64,000 nt of DNA, from assembly GCF_902859695.1 (NCBI RefSeq), contig NZ_CADIJL010000002.1, positions 409,027 through 473,026 on the forward strand, in the 5' to 3' direction. A program made the translations under genes and the position numbers. This document shows, piece after piece, positions 1 to 9,704 of the stretch. The notes under the pieces were generated by a model. That model ran no database searches, had not been told where the DNA came from, and was given only the letters and a program-made list of their open reading frames with translations. Origin of the DNA: Achromobacter ruhlandii. GTDB lineage: Bacteria > Pseudomonadota > Gammaproteobacteria > Burkholderiales > Burkholderiaceae_B. Every line of letters starts with the position of its first letter. Position 1 is the stretch's first letter.

Positions 1-142
1 GCAGATCAACCAGGCGTTGCAGCAGCTCAGCGACGCCGCCCAGCAGACGGTCGAATCGCTGCGCCAGTCGAGCCTGGCGATCGAGGAGCTGACGCTGGTG
101 GCCAACGACCTGCGCAGCGGCGTGTCGCGCTTCAAGGTCTGA
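1..142 (+). CDS. wspA: WspA, methyl-accepting chemotaxis protein, C-terminal end only
   Basis: Only the last 46 codons lie in the window; the reading frame is open from base 2 and stops with TGA at 140-142. The visible part is a helical Gln/Ala/Ser/Leu-rich stretch typical of the end of a chemoreceptor signalling domain, ending in SRFKV. It sits 6 bases before wspB and heads a complete wspBCDEFR series, so it is read as WspA, the membrane chemoreceptor that senses surface contact and drives the WspE kinase. The identification rests mostly on context, because the sensor and membrane parts are outside the window. Confidence 0.8.
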   Translation, partial: QINQALQQLSDAAQQTVESLRQSSLAIEELTLVANDLRSGVSRFKV

Positions 143-148
143 TACGCC

Positions 149-685
149 ATGGCCGAGCTTGCCCCGCTTCCGTCCGCCGCGTCCGGCGCCGCCGCCCGGC
201 GCCGGCTGTACCTGCTGTTTCGCATCGGCGCGGACCGCTATGCGCTGGACGCCGCCGATGTGATCGAGGTGCTGGGCATGCGCACGTTCAAGCAGGTGCC
301 CGGCACGCCGGCATGGGTGATGGGCATGTTCGAGTGCCGCGGGGCGGCGGTGCCGGCCATCGACCTGAGCGCGCTGGCCGGCGTTGGCACGGCGGCCCGG
401 GTGACCAGCACGCGGCTGGCGCTGGTGCGCTACCGGCCCGATGGCGCAAGTCAGGAGCGCCTGCTGGGACTGGTGCTGGAGCAGGCCACCGAAACCGTGC
501 ACTATGACCCGGCGGCGTTCCGCCCGGTCGGGCTGGACACGCCGCGGGCGCGCTACCTGGGGCCGGTGCTGAGCGACGCGGGCGGCATGGTGCAGGCGGT
601 CAAGGTGGCCGAGCTGCTGCCCGAGCCGGTGCGCGCGCTGCTGTTTCCTTCCGAGCCGGCGCTGGCCGAAGGAGTCCGGCCATGA
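149..685 (+). CDS. wspB: WspB, CheW-like coupling protein
   Basis: 178 residues, essentially one CheW domain (about residues 15-165), recognisable from the N-terminal LLFRIGADRYALDAADVIEVL stretch and the following GMFECRGAAVPAIDLSAL segment. CheW proteins bridge the chemoreceptor WspA and the histidine kinase WspE in the cytoplasm. The stop codon overlaps the start of wspC by four bases (ATGA at 682-685), indicating translational coupling. It is one of two CheW-type proteins in the operon; position directly after the receptor gene assigns it to WspB rather than WspD. Confidence 0.9.
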   Translation: MAELAPLPSAASGAAARRRLYLLFRIGADRYALDAADVIEVLGMRTFKQVPGTPAWVMGMFECRGAAVPAIDLSALAGVGTAARVTSTRLALVRYRPDGASQERLLGLVLEQATETVHYDPAAFRPVGLDTPRARYLGPVLSDAGGMVQAVKVAELLPEPVRALLFPSEPALAEGVRP

Positions 686-1965
686 TGCTGGTCGAGGACT
701 TCAGCGCGGTGCTCAAGCGCAAGATGGGGCTGGACAGCGGTTCCATCGGCGCGGCCGCGGTCGAGCGCGCGGTGCGCCACCGCATGCAGGCGGTGGGGGC
801 GGACGACGAGCAGGACTACCTGATGCGGGTGCAGACCTCGCCGGCCGAAATGCAGCAGCTGATCGAAGCGGTGATCGTGCCGGAGACCTGGTTCTTCCGC
901 TATCCCGAATCGCAGGCCGCGATGGCGGCGCTGGCGCGCGAGCGCCTGTTCGCGCCGGGGGCCGAGGCGCGCGTGCTGCGCGTGCTGAGCGTGCCCTGTT
1001 CGAGCGGCGAGGAGCCGTATTCGATCGCCATGGCCTTGCTGGACGCCGGCGTGCCTGCCGCGCGCTTCCAGATCGACGCGGTCGACATCAGTGAACGCAT
1101 GGTCGATTTCGCGCGGCGCGCGTGCTATGGCCGCAATTCGTTCCGGGGCGAGAGCCTGTCGTATCGCGACCGCCATTTCACCGAGACCGCCGACGGTCAC
1201 CAACTGGCGGACGCGGTCAAGGCGCGGGTGCGTTTCCTGGCCGGCAACCTGTTCGACGCCCAGTTGCTGCCGGACGTCCCGCCCTATGATTTCGTGTTCT
1301 GCCGCAACCTGCTGATCTATTTCGACGCGGCCACGCAGGAACGCGCGGTGGCGATTCTGAGGCGCTTCGCGCGCCGCGACGGCGTGTTGTTCGTGGGGCC
1401 GGCCGAAACCAGTCTGATGACCGGCCGGCGCCTGCCGGCGGTGCCGCTGGCGCGCGCCTTCGCCTTCCTGGCGGAACCGAAGGCATCGGCCGAGCGGGTC
1501 GCGGTGCCGGCCTGGACCGCGTCGCCGACGCTGCCGCCAGGCCGCATGCCGGCCGCGCACGGCGCGCCGGCGCGAACGCCCGTGGCGGCGCCTCGGGCCT
1601 GGGAATCGCGGCCGGCCGCCGTCAAGCCGGCGCCGGCCGAGGCCGCCAACGCGGGCGCGGCAGAACTGCGCGAGATCGCCGCGCTGGCGGACCAGGGCCG
1701 GGTGCGGGACGCGATGGCGCGCTGCCGCGCCCACCTCGGCCAGCATGGCGCCAGCGCCGAGTCGCTGTACCTGCTGGGTCTGCTGCAGGATGCCGACGGC
1801 GATACGCGCCAGGCCCAGGCCGCCTATCGCAAGGCCTTGTACCTGGATCCGTCGCACCGCGAGGCGCTGCTGCACCTGGCCGCGCTGATCGCGGCCGACG
1901 GCGACCAGGAAGGCGCCCGCCGCCTGCAGGCGCGCGCCGCGCGTCAGGAGGCCGGCCGTGAGTGA
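682..1965 (+). CDS. wspC: WspC, CheR-type chemoreceptor methyltransferase with TPR tail
   Basis: 427 residues. Residues 1-270 are a CheR SAM-dependent glutamate methyltransferase: the SAM-binding motif around residues 103-115 (SVPCSSGEEPYSIAMALL) and the CRNLLIYF motif near 207-214 are both intact. A proline/alanine-rich linker (about 275-325) leads to a C-terminal tetratricopeptide region (about 330-420), the architecture known for WspC. It should methylate WspA glutamates to set adaptation, opposed by the methylesterase WspF. Its end overlaps the GTG start of wspD by eight bases. Confidence 0.92.
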   Translation: MMLVEDFSAVLKRKMGLDSGSIGAAAVERAVRHRMQAVGADDEQDYLMRVQTSPAEMQQLIEAVIVPETWFFRYPESQAAMAALARERLFAPGAEARVLRVLSVPCSSGEEPYSIAMALLDAGVPAARFQIDAVDISERMVDFARRACYGRNSFRGESLSYRDRHFTETADGHQLADAVKARVRFLAGNLFDAQLLPDVPPYDFVFCRNLLIYFDAATQERAVAILRRFARRDGVLFVGPAETSLMTGRRLPAVPLARAFAFLAEPKASAERVAVPAWTASPTLPPGRMPAAHGAPARTPVAAPRAWESRPAAVKPAPAEAANAGAAELREIAALADQGRVRDAMARCRAHLGQHGASAESLYLLGLLQDADGDTRQAQAAYRKALYLDPSHREALLHLAALIAADGDQEGARRLQARAARQEAGRE

Positions 1966-2638
1966 TGCCCTGGACGCCCTGGCCCGCCTGTCGGAAGTGG
2001 ACGATTGCTGGAACCGCATCGGCAGCCGCGGCGACAAGACCTGCGCGCGCCTGCCCGAATACGTGCATTGCCGCAATTGTCCGGTGTATGCCGGCGCGGC
2101 CAAGCGCATCCTGGACCGCCTGCCGCCGCAGACCGATGCGCGGGCCGAGCCCGCCGAGGGCGCCGTGGCCGCGCAGGCCAGGCTGTCGTCGCTGCTGGTG
2201 TTCCGGCTGCAGGGGGAATGGCTGGGGTTGCCGACCAAGGCGCTGGACGAGGTGGCCGGCACCCGCGCCATCCTGACGCTGCCGCACCGACGCGACCCGG
2301 CGGTGCTGGGCGTGACCAATGTGCGCGGCACGCTGACGGTCTGCGTGTCGCTGGGTCGCCTGCTGGGGCTGGACGCGCCAGCGGCCGGCGCGGGCCGCGA
2401 ACGGCCGGCCGCGGCCCGCATGCTGATCTTCGGCGGGGCGGGGCGCGCGGTGGTCCTGCCGGTGGACGAGGTGGAAGGCATTCACAGCGTTGACCTGGAG
2501 GCGCTGGAAGCCTTGCCGGCCACGCTCGAGGGCGCCAGCCTGAAGTACTCGCGCGGCGTGGCGCGCTGCGGCCAGCGCAGCGTCGGCGTGCTGGACGAGA
2601 CCCTGTTGATGCAAGCCTTGGAACGGAGCCTGGCGTGA
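1958..2638 (+). CDS. wspD: WspD, CheW-like coupling protein with Cys-rich N-terminus
   Basis: 226 residues, GTG start at 1958 inside the end of wspC. The C-terminal two thirds (about residues 65-220) are a CheW domain; the N-terminus carries four cysteines (C17, C29, C38, C41) in a CARLPEYVHCRNCPVY-type segment that the other coupling protein lacks. Such an extension is usual for WspD-like proteins; whether it binds metal is not known from sequence. It should link WspA to WspE. The stop overlaps the GTG start of wspE (GTGA at 2635-2638). Confidence 0.88.
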   Translation: MSDALDALARLSEVDDCWNRIGSRGDKTCARLPEYVHCRNCPVYAGAAKRILDRLPPQTDARAEPAEGAVAAQARLSSLLVFRLQGEWLGLPTKALDEVAGTRAILTLPHRRDPAVLGVTNVRGTLTVCVSLGRLLGLDAPAAGAGRERPAAARMLIFGGAGRAVVLPVDEVEGIHSVDLEALEALPATLEGASLKYSRGVARCGQRSVGVLDETLLMQALERSLA

Positions 2639-4899
2639 ACCCGGACCAGATGCGCGACGCCTCGCTGCTGGAACTGTTCCAGCTGGAAACCCGCAATCAG
2701 GTGCAGGTGCTGAACAATGGCCTGCTGGCCCTGGAGCACGACCCGACCTCGGCCGCGCAGCTGGAAGCCTGCATGCGCGCGGCGCATTCGCTCAAGGGCG
2801 CGGCGCGTATCGTCGACCTGCATCCGGCGGTGCGCATCGCGCACGCGATGGAAGACTGCCTGGTGGCGGCGCAGGAAGGGCGGCTGCGCCTGCAGGCCGC
2901 CGATATCGACGCGTTGCTGCTGGGCGCGGACCTGTTGCAGCGGGTGGCCACGCCCGGCGTGGAACTGGGCGAGGAGATCGACACGCTGGTGACGCGGCTG
3001 TCGAACGCGCCCAACGCGCCGCCGGCCGCGCCGCTGCTCGAGCGGCCGCCCAAGCCCTCGGATTTCCTGCCGCCCATTCACCAGCCCGATGATCCACCGC
3101 CGCCGCCGCCGCCGCCCGGGCGCCGCAGCTCCGACCAGGCGCTGGGCGAGGGCGAACGGGTGCTGCGGGTCACCGCCGACACGCTCAACAAATTGCTTGG
3201 CCTGTCCAGCGAAACCCTGGTGGAGTCGCATTGGATCGCGCCTTTCAGCGCCTCCATGCTGCGGCTGCGGCGGCTGCAGTCGGGCGCCGGCCAGGCGCTG
3301 GACAGCCTGCGCGCCTCGCTGGCCGGCGTGCATATCGATGCCCGCAGCCAGGCGGCGCTGGACGACGCCCAGCGCATCGTCGAGGCCTGCCAGCAGGAAC
3401 TGGCGCAACGCGCCAGCGAGGTCGATGAATTCGGCTGGCGCATGGGCCACCTGGCGCAGCGCCTGTACGACACCGCGCTGGCCTGCCGCATGCGGCCCTT
3501 TGGCGACGGCCTGGGCGGCATGGCGCGCATGGTGCGCGACCTGGGCCGTTCGCTCGGCAAGCAGGTGCGCCTGGAGATCGAGGGCGATTCCACCCAGGTC
3601 GACCGCGACATCCTCGACAAGCTGGACGCGCCGCTGATGCACCTGCTGCGCAATGCGGTCGATCACGGCATCGAGATGCCGATGGACCGGCTGCAGGCCG
3701 GCAAGCCAGCCGAAGGCCTGATCCGGCTGTCGGCCCGCCACGCGGCCGGCATGCTGCTGATCGAACTGAGCGACGACGGCGCCGGCATTTCGCTCGATCG
3801 CCTGCGGGTCGAGGTGGTGCAGCGCAAGCTGACCAACGCCGAGACCGCGGCCCGCCTGAGCGAGGCCGAACTGCTGGAATTCCTGTTCCTGTCCGGCTTC
3901 AGCACGCGCGGCGAGGTTACCGAGATCTCCGGCCGCGGGGTCGGGCTGGACGTGGTGCAGACCATGGTGCGGCAGCTGCGCGGCGCGGTGCGGATCCACC
4001 AGCAGACCGGGCAGGGCACGCGCTTCGTGCTGGAGATGCCGCTGTCGCTGTCGGTGGTGCGCAGCCTGCTGGTCGAGGTGCAGGGCGAGATCTACGCGTT
4101 TCCGCTGGCCTACGTCAGCCACGCGCTGCAGGTGCGGGCGCAGGACATCGAGCAGCTCGAAGGGCATCAGCATTTCCGCTTCATGGATCGCCAGATCGGG
4201 CTGGTGTCGGCGCGCCAGATCCTGCGTTCGGGCGAGCCGGCGCCGGCCGCCGAGACCCTGCCGGTGGTGGTGGTCGGCGATCACGACCGGCTCTACGGCA
4301 TCGCCGTGGACCGCTATGTGGGCGAGCGCACGCTGGTGGTGCAGCCGCTGGATCCGCGCCTGGGCAAGGTGCAGGACGTGATGGCCGGCTCGCTGATGGA
4401 CGATGGCACGCCGCTGCTGATCCTGGACGTCGAGGACATGCTGCTGTCGGTGCAGAAGCTGGTCGAGGGCGGCCGCCTGGCGCGGGTGGATGGCGGCGGT
4501 CCGGTGGCGCAGGCGCGCCGCAGCAAGCGCGTGCTGGTGGTGGATGATTCGCTGACGGTGCGCGAACTGGAGCGCAAGCTGCTGCTGAACCGCGGTTTCG
4601 ATGTGGCGGTGGCGGTGGACGGGATGGACGGCTGGAACATGCTGCGCAACGAGGCCTTCGACCTGGTGGTGACCGACGTCGACATGCCGCGCATGGACGG
4701 CATCGAACTGGTGTCGCGCATCAAGGCCGATCCCAAGTTGCAAACGCTGCCGGTAATGGTAGTGTCCTACAAGGACCGTGAAGAGGATCGGCGGCGCGGG
4801 CTGGATGCCGGCGCCGACTATTATCTGGCCAAGGGCAGCTTCCACGACGATGCCTTGCTGGACGCCGTGGAAGACCTCATCGGAAAGGCGCGGACGTGA
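2635..4899 (+). CDS. wspE: WspE, hybrid CheA-type histidine kinase/response regulator
   Basis: 754 residues. The N-terminal HPt domain has the phosphorylatable histidine H51 in AAHSLKGAAR; a dimerisation/ATPase core includes the N-box LLRNAVDHGIE and the glycine-rich SGRGVGLDVV; a CheW-like domain follows (about 465-600); a C-terminal receiver begins near residue 630 with D681 in VTDVDMPRMDG as its phosphoacceptor. WspE autophosphorylates on a WspA signal and passes phosphate to WspR and WspF. A run of eight prolines, encoded by a CCG tract at 3094-3117, separates HPt from the kinase core. Stop overlaps the wspF start by four bases. Confidence 0.95.
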   Translation: MNPDQMRDASLLELFQLETRNQVQVLNNGLLALEHDPTSAAQLEACMRAAHSLKGAARIVDLHPAVRIAHAMEDCLVAAQEGRLRLQAADIDALLLGADLLQRVATPGVELGEEIDTLVTRLSNAPNAPPAAPLLERPPKPSDFLPPIHQPDDPPPPPPPPGRRSSDQALGEGERVLRVTADTLNKLLGLSSETLVESHWIAPFSASMLRLRRLQSGAGQALDSLRASLAGVHIDARSQAALDDAQRIVEACQQELAQRASEVDEFGWRMGHLAQRLYDTALACRMRPFGDGLGGMARMVRDLGRSLGKQVRLEIEGDSTQVDRDILDKLDAPLMHLLRNAVDHGIEMPMDRLQAGKPAEGLIRLSARHAAGMLLIELSDDGAGISLDRLRVEVVQRKLTNAETAARLSEAELLEFLFLSGFSTRGEVTEISGRGVGLDVVQTMVRQLRGAVRIHQQTGQGTRFVLEMPLSLSVVRSLLVEVQGEIYAFPLAYVSHALQVRAQDIEQLEGHQHFRFMDRQIGLVSARQILRSGEPAPAAETLPVVVVGDHDRLYGIAVDRYVGERTLVVQPLDPRLGKVQDVMAGSLMDDGTPLLILDVEDMLLSVQKLVEGGRLARVDGGGPVAQARRSKRVLVVDDSLTVRELERKLLLNRGFDVAVAVDGMDGWNMLRNEAFDLVVTDVDMPRMDGIELVSRIKADPKLQTLPVMVVSYKDREEDRRRGLDAGADYYLAKGSFHDDALLDAVEDLIGKART

Positions 4900-5912
4900 G
4901 AATCGGAATCGTCAACGATCTGCAGATGGCGGTGGAAACCCTCCGGCGCGTGATCGCGCTGGAACCCGGGCTGGAGGTTGCCTGGGTCGCCTCCAACGGC
5001 CTGGAGGCCGTCCAGCAATGCGCCCTGGACCGGCCCGACGTGGTGCTGATGGACCTCATCATGCCCGTCATGGACGGCGTCGAGGCCACCCGCCGCATCA
5101 TGGCCGAAAGCCCCTGCGCCATCGTGGTGGTCACGGTGGACGTGGCGCGCCATACCGCGCGCGTGTTCGACGCCATGGGCCATGGCGCGCTGGACGCGGC
5201 CGATACCCCGGTGGTGGGCAATGCCGACCTGCGCAGCGCCGCCGCGCCGCTGCTGCGCAAGATCCGCAATATCGGCTGGCTGATCGGCCGCTACGGCAGC
5301 AACCGCACCAACCTCACGCCGGTGGCTCGCGACGTCACCCCGGCGGGGGCCTCGCAAGGCCTGCTGGTGATCGGCGCCTCCGCCGGCGGCCCGGCCACGC
5401 TGGCACAGTTGTTACGCGATATTCCGGTCAGTTTTCCCGCGGGCATTGTGCTGGTGCAGCATGTGGACGCTTCGTTCGCCGCCGGCATGGCCGATTGGCT
5501 CAACGATCAGGTGGCATTGCCCGTGCGGCTGGTGCGCGAGGGCGAGCGGCCCGTGCCGGGGCAGGTGCTGCTGGCCGGCACGGACGACCATCTGCACCTG
5601 GTGGCCGATGGTACGCTGCGTTACACCGAGAATCCGAAGGAAAGCCTGTACCGTCCCTCCATCGATGTATTTTTCCATAGCGTCGCGCAGCACTGGCGCG
5701 GCCTGGCCGTCGGCGTGCTGCTGCCCGGCATGGGGCAGGACGGCGCCCGCGGCCTGAAGGCGCTGCGCGATCGCGGCTGCCTGACCATTGCCCAGGACCA
5801 GGCCACCAGCGCGGTCTATGGCATGCCCAAGGCGGCCGCCGCGATGCAGGCCGCCGTCGAAATCCGACCGTTGGACCAGATTGCTCCCCGCCTGGTGCAG
5901 GCCTTCGCCTGA
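4896..5912 (+). CDS. wspF: WspF, CheB-type receptor methylesterase
   Basis: 338 residues, GTG start overlapping wspE (GTGA). Residues 1-125 form a receiver with the predicted phosphorylation site D53 in LMDLIMPVMDG. Residues 150-335 are the CheB methylesterase with its catalytic triad visible: S162 in GASAGGP, H189 in VQHVD and D282 in MGQDGARG. It demethylates WspA and so damps the pathway; in pseudomonads, loss of WspF locks WspR on and gives wrinkly, high c-di-GMP colonies. The gene is intact here, so the system should be in its normal, adaptable state. Confidence 0.93.
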   Translation: MRIGIVNDLQMAVETLRRVIALEPGLEVAWVASNGLEAVQQCALDRPDVVLMDLIMPVMDGVEATRRIMAESPCAIVVVTVDVARHTARVFDAMGHGALDAADTPVVGNADLRSAAAPLLRKIRNIGWLIGRYGSNRTNLTPVARDVTPAGASQGLLVIGASAGGPATLAQLLRDIPVSFPAGIVLVQHVDASFAAGMADWLNDQVALPVRLVREGERPVPGQVLLAGTDDHLHLVADGTLRYTENPKESLYRPSIDVFFHSVAQHWRGLAVGVLLPGMGQDGARGLKALRDRGCLTIAQDQATSAVYGMPKAAAAMQAAVEIRPLDQIAPRLVQAFA

Positions 5913-5948
5913 GCCGGCGGTCATAGCTAGAAATCAAGGAAAGCCACT

Positions 5949-6992
5949 ATGCACCCTCCCATTGACAGCCCGGCCTCGGCCGACCTGAACTCGCACGCGG
6001 CCATGGTGCTGCTGGTCGACGATCAGGTCATGGTCGGCGAGGCCATTCGCCGGGCCCTGGCCACGGAGGGCAATATCGACTTCCACTATTGCTCGGATCC
6101 GTACAAGGCGCTGACCGTCGCGGTGCAGACGCGGCCCACCGTGATCCTGCAGGACCTGGTGCTGCCGGGGGTGGACGGCCTGAGCCTGGTGCAGGAGTAC
6201 CGCAATCACCCGGTCACGCGCGATATTCCCATCATTGTGCTGTCGACCAAGGAAGATCCGGCCATCAAGAGCGCGGCGTTCGCCGCCGGCGCCAACGACT
6301 ATCTGGTGAAGCTGCCCGACTCCATCGAACTGGTCGCGCGCATCCGCTACCACTCGCGCTCGTACCTGGCGCTGGTGCAGCGCGACGAGGCCTACCAGGC
6401 GCTGCGCCAGAGCCAGCAGCAGTTGCTGGAAAGCAATATGGAGCTGCGCCGCCTGACCAATTCCGACGGCCTGACGGGCTTGGGCAACCGCCGCTATTTC
6501 GACGAATACCTCAACGCCGAATGGCTGCGCGCGCGCCGCGATGGCCGCGAAATCAGCATGTTGATGATCGACGTGGACCATTTCAAGTCCTACAACGACA
6601 CCTACGGCCACATCGCCGGCGACGAGGCGCTCAAGCGCGTGGCCAACACCATCTTCGCCAGTTGCGACCGCTCCACCGACCTGGCCGCGCGGTTTGGCGG
6701 CGAGGAGTTCGCGCTGGTGCTGCCGGGCACGCCGGCGGGCAGCGCGCGGCTGGCCGCCGAGAAACTGCGGCGCGCGGTCGAAGCCATGCAGATCCCGCAG
6801 AAGGACAATGGCGGCGGGCCGTGGCTGACGGTCAGCATCGGCACCGCCACCGCCGTGCCGATCCCGGACCAGCCGTGCACCGACCTGATCCAGATCGCGG
6901 ACCGCGGCCTTTACCAGGCCAAGCGCCAGGGCCGCAACCGCGTGGTGCAGGGGCCGATGCCGTCGGCCGCGGATACGCCGGACCCGGTCTGA
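5949..6992 (+). CDS. wspR: WspR, response regulator diguanylate cyclase
   Basis: 347 residues. Receiver domain with phosphoacceptor D69 in [11 protein letters not shown], a helical linker (about 140-170), then a GGDEF domain whose active site reads GGEEF at 250-254, a functional variant. The inhibitory c-di-GMP site RxxD is present as R241-S-T-D244, five residues before GGEEF, so product feedback inhibition is expected. Phosphorylation by WspE should make it synthesise c-di-GMP. A purine-rich ribosome binding site (AAGGAAAG) precedes the ATG. It is the last gene of the operon and faces the convergent permease gene 42 bases away. Confidence 0.95.
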   Translation: MHPPIDSPASADLNSHAAMVLLVDDQVMVGEAIRRALATEGNIDFHYCSDPYKALTVAVQTRPTVILQDLVLPGVDGLSLVQEYRNHPVTRDIPIIVLSTKEDPAIKSAAFAAGANDYLVKLPDSIELVARIRYHSRSYLALVQRDEAYQALRQSQQQLLESNMELRRLTNSDGLTGLGNRRYFDEYLNAEWLRARRDGREISMLMIDVDHFKSYNDTYGHIAGDEALKRVANTIFASCDRSTDLAARFGGEEFALVLPGTPAGSARLAAEKLRRAVEAMQIPQKDNGGGPWLTVSIGTATAVPIPDQPCTDLIQIADRGLYQAKRQGRNRVVQGPMPSAADTPDPV

Positions 6993-7034
6993 CGCGAGGC
7001 CGACGGCTTTCCGCCGCCGAGCCCGCGCGATGGA

Positions 7035-8690
7035 TCAGGCGCGCGCGCCGCGCCGGATCGAGGTCGCCGCCAGCATCAGCGCCAGGCTGACGCCGACCGC
7101 CACCGCCGCCATGGCCATGCCTTCGCCCACCGATCCTTGCTCGAACTGGCGCCACACAAAAACCGATACCGTCTGCACGCCGGCCGGCGCCAGCAGCAGC
7201 GAGGTCACCAGTTCGCGCGAGGCCACGGCGAACACCATCAGCATCGCGGCGGACAAGCCCGGCAGCACCAGCGGCAGCACGATGCGCCGCAGGGCCGCGG
7301 CCGCGCTGGCGCCATGCACGCGCGCCGCCGCTTCCAGATTGGGGCCGATCTGTGCCAGCGCCGCGCTGACGTAGCGTACCGGGTAGGGGAGCAGCAGGCA
7401 GGTGTACGACAGCAGCAGGATGCCCCAGGTGCCGTACGGCGAAGCGGGCCAGAACGGCTGGTTCCAGGCCAGGATCAAGCCGACTCCCACCACCACGCCG
7501 GGCAGCGCCGCGGGCAGCAGCGCCAGCGCGTCGATGACGGCCGCGCCCGGCACGTGCCGGCCAGCCACGCACCAGGCCGCCAGCAGGCCCACGGCGCCCG
7601 CCGCCAGCGCCGTGCCGGTGGCCAGCAGCAGGCTGGTCGAGAGCGCCTGCCAGGCCTCGCCGCCGCCCTGGAACAGGGCCGCGAAATTGGCCAGGGTCAG
7701 GTTGTCCGGCGACAGCCCGGCCGAGACATGGCGCGTCAGGGCCGCGGCCAGCATCGACGCCAGCGGCGCCGCCACCGCCACCAGCGCGACCGCCGCGAAC
7801 AGGCCCAGCACCGGCCAGCGCCAGGCGCCGAGCCGGCCGCGCGCCAGCGGCGCGGGCTTGCCGGTGGTGGTCTCGAAGCCGCGTCCGGCGACCAGCGCGC
7901 GCTGCACCGCGTAGGCCGTCAGCGCCAGCGCCACCAGCACCAGCGACAGTAGCGCCGCGCCCGGCAGGTCGATGGGCCAGTCCGCCAGGCGCCGCTCGAT
8001 GGCGGTGGTCATGACGGCGACGCCGGCCTGCGCGCCCAGCGCGGCCGGCACGCCGTATTCCTCGATCGCCAGGGTGAAGGCCAGCAGCAGGCTGGCGCCG
8101 ATGGCCGGCAAGGCCAGCGGCAGCGTCACGCGCAGGAACGCGCGCCACGGGCCGGCGCCAGACACCCGCGCCACCTCGGCCAGCCGCGCGCCGGTGGCGG
8201 CCATGCTGCGCGAGACGGCGAAGTACACCACCGGAAAGATCGCCAGGCCCATCGCCAGCGTCACGCCGGCGGGCGAGAACAGCAGCGGTCCGAGATGCAA
8301 GCCCGTCAGCTGTTCCAGGTAGCCGCGCGGCTGCAGCGCCATGGTCCACGACAGCGCGGCGATGTAGGGCGGAAGCAGGAACGGCACCAGGAACAGCAGG
8401 TCCCAGAGCCGCGCCAGCGGCACCTGGAACAGGCCGCGCAGCGCGCCCAGCGGGATGCCGATGAGGGCGCTGACGGCGGCCACGCCCAGGCCCAGCTTGA
8501 GCGTGCCGCCCACCAGCGTCAGCGCCGCCGGCGTGGCCAGGGTGGCGGCCCAGGCGCCGAAGGGATTGCGCAGCGAGCCTTCGGCCAGATGGGGAAAGAC
8601 GGCCTGCAGCGCGACGAAGGCCATCGGCAGGGCGACGAGCACGCCCAGGGCGGCCACGGTGATGGCCGCCAGGAGAAAGACGCTTTTCAT
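7035..8690 (-). CDS. ABC transporter permease, two fused membrane domains
   Basis: 551 residues, with two homologous halves each of about six membrane segments, the FbpB/ThiP/PhnUV-like arrangement. EAA-type coupling loops are visible in each half: EVARVSGAGPWRAFLRVTLP near residues 192-211, and EAAARVHGASAAAALRRIVLP in the second half. It forms the inner-membrane channel for the binding protein encoded just upstream (8732-9703). Substrate cannot be fixed from sequence: iron, thiamine or 2-aminoethylphosphonate importers share this layout. It is the last gene of the porin-ATPase-binding protein-permease series and ends convergently with wspR. Confidence 0.88.
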   Translation of the reverse strand: MKSVFLLAAITVAALGVLVALPMAFVALQAVFPHLAEGSLRNPFGAWAATLATPAALTLVGGTLKLGLGVAAVSALIGIPLGALRGLFQVPLARLWDLLFLVPFLLPPYIAALSWTMALQPRGYLEQLTGLHLGPLLFSPAGVTLAMGLAIFPVVYFAVSRSMAATGARLAEVARVSGAGPWRAFLRVTLPLALPAIGASLLLAFTLAIEEYGVPAALGAQAGVAVMTTAIERRLADWPIDLPGAALLSLVLVALALTAYAVQRALVAGRGFETTTGKPAPLARGRLGAWRWPVLGLFAAVALVAVAAPLASMLAAALTRHVSAGLSPDNLTLANFAALFQGGGEAWQALSTSLLLATGTALAAGAVGLLAAWCVAGRHVPGAAVIDALALLPAALPGVVVGVGLILAWNQPFWPASPYGTWGILLLSYTCLLLPYPVRYVSAALAQIGPNLEAAARVHGASAAAALRRIVLPLVLPGLSAAMLMVFAVASRELVTSLLLAPAGVQTVSVFVWRQFEQGSVGEGMAMAAVAVGVSLALMLAATSIRRGARA

Positions 8691-8731
8691 GGTCGGGGTG
8701 GGGATGCCGGACGCGCCGGCATCCCGGCCTG

Positions 8732-9703
8732 TCAGTGTTGGCCGAACAGGCGCGCGAAACGCGCCAGCACCTCGGCGCGCGAGGCGCCGGGCGCGGTCTC
8801 GGGCAGCAGCGCCAGGTCCTTGAACAGCGGCCGCTTGCCGGCCACGTCCTGGCGCGCCGGCATCAGCCAGGCGTCGGCGACGGCGCGCTGGCCGTCCTCG
8901 GACAGCACGTAGTCGATGAACTGGCGCGCCTGATCGGGCGCCTTGGTGGTCTTCAGGATCATCATCGGGCGCGGCGCGATGGCGGTGCCGCTGGACGGGA
9001 AGATCACCTTGATCGATTCGCCTTTCTCGACGCTGGCGTACGACACGTAGTCGACCGCGCCGAACACCGCCGCCTTGGCGCCCTGCAGCACCGGCGTCAG
9101 CGCCTGGGCGTTGGGGCCGGAGATGGTCATGCCGTTGTCGCGCAGCGTCTCGAACAGCTTCCAGGCCGATTCGCCCTGGGCGCTTTGCAGGCCCAGCAGC
9201 AGGTCGAGCGAGGCGCCCGACAGGGCCGGGTCGGGGGTGGTCACCTTCTGCTTGAACTGCGGGCCGGTCAGATCGGACCAGTCGCGCGGTTCGGGCGTGC
9301 CGCTGCGCGAATTCCAGACGATGCCCAGCGCCGAGATGCCCTGCGCCACGTAGGTCGGGGTCTTGAAGCGGGCCGGCACCTGGGCCGCGTTGGGGCTGTC
9401 ATAGGCCAGCAGCCAGCCGCGCTGGTCCAGGTCCTGGGCGGTGTCCCAGGACGCGGAGATCAGCACGTCGGCGCGCGGGTTGGCGGCCTCGGCTTCGAGC
9501 CGGGCCATGACCTTGCCGGTGGTGGCCTGGAACACGTCGACCTTGATGCCGGTCTTCTCCTGGAAGCCGGCGGCCAGTTGCTTGATCAGGCCGCCGGGGC
9601 CCGCGGTGTAAACGGTCAGCGCCTTGGCCTGGCCCGAGGCCAATCCGAACGAAAGCGTCATAAAGAACGTGGCAAGTAGTTTGGAAAGCGGTACGTGAGG
9701 CAT
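8732..9703 (-). CDS. ABC transporter periplasmic substrate-binding protein (family 1)
   Basis: 323 residues with an N-terminal signal peptide ending near AKA (about residue 28) before LTVYTAGPGGLIKQL. The body resembles the Fe3+/thiamine/2-aminoethylphosphonate binding-protein superfamily, with a VFQATTGKVMARLEAE segment and an ADVLISA strand. The paired tyrosines that ligate iron in FbpA-type proteins are not apparent, which argues against a classical ferric binding protein. The start lies two bases after the upstream ATPase gene, so the genes are certainly cotranscribed. Ligand unknown. Confidence 0.85.
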   Translation of the reverse strand: MPHVPLSKLLATFFMTLSFGLASGQAKALTVYTAGPGGLIKQLAAGFQEKTGIKVDVFQATTGKVMARLEAEAANPRADVLISASWDTAQDLDQRGWLLAYDSPNAAQVPARFKTPTYVAQGISALGIVWNSRSGTPEPRDWSDLTGPQFKQKVTTPDPALSGASLDLLLGLQSAQGESAWKLFETLRDNGMTISGPNAQALTPVLQGAKAAVFGAVDYVSYASVEKGESIKVIFPSSGTAIAPRPMMILKTTKAPDQARQFIDYVLSEDGQRAVADAWLMPARQDVAGKRPLFKDLALLPETAPGASRAEVLARFARLFGQH

Positions 9704-9704
9704 T

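Noticed and set aside
2482..4845. 787-codon minus-strand frame opposite wspE
   Set aside because: Antisense shadow of the kinase gene, His/Gln/Arg-rich composition and no recognisable domain.
8732..9703. Ferric iron-binding protein FbpA
   Set aside because: The adjacent tyrosines that hold iron in that family were not seen; a neutral substrate-binding call is safer.
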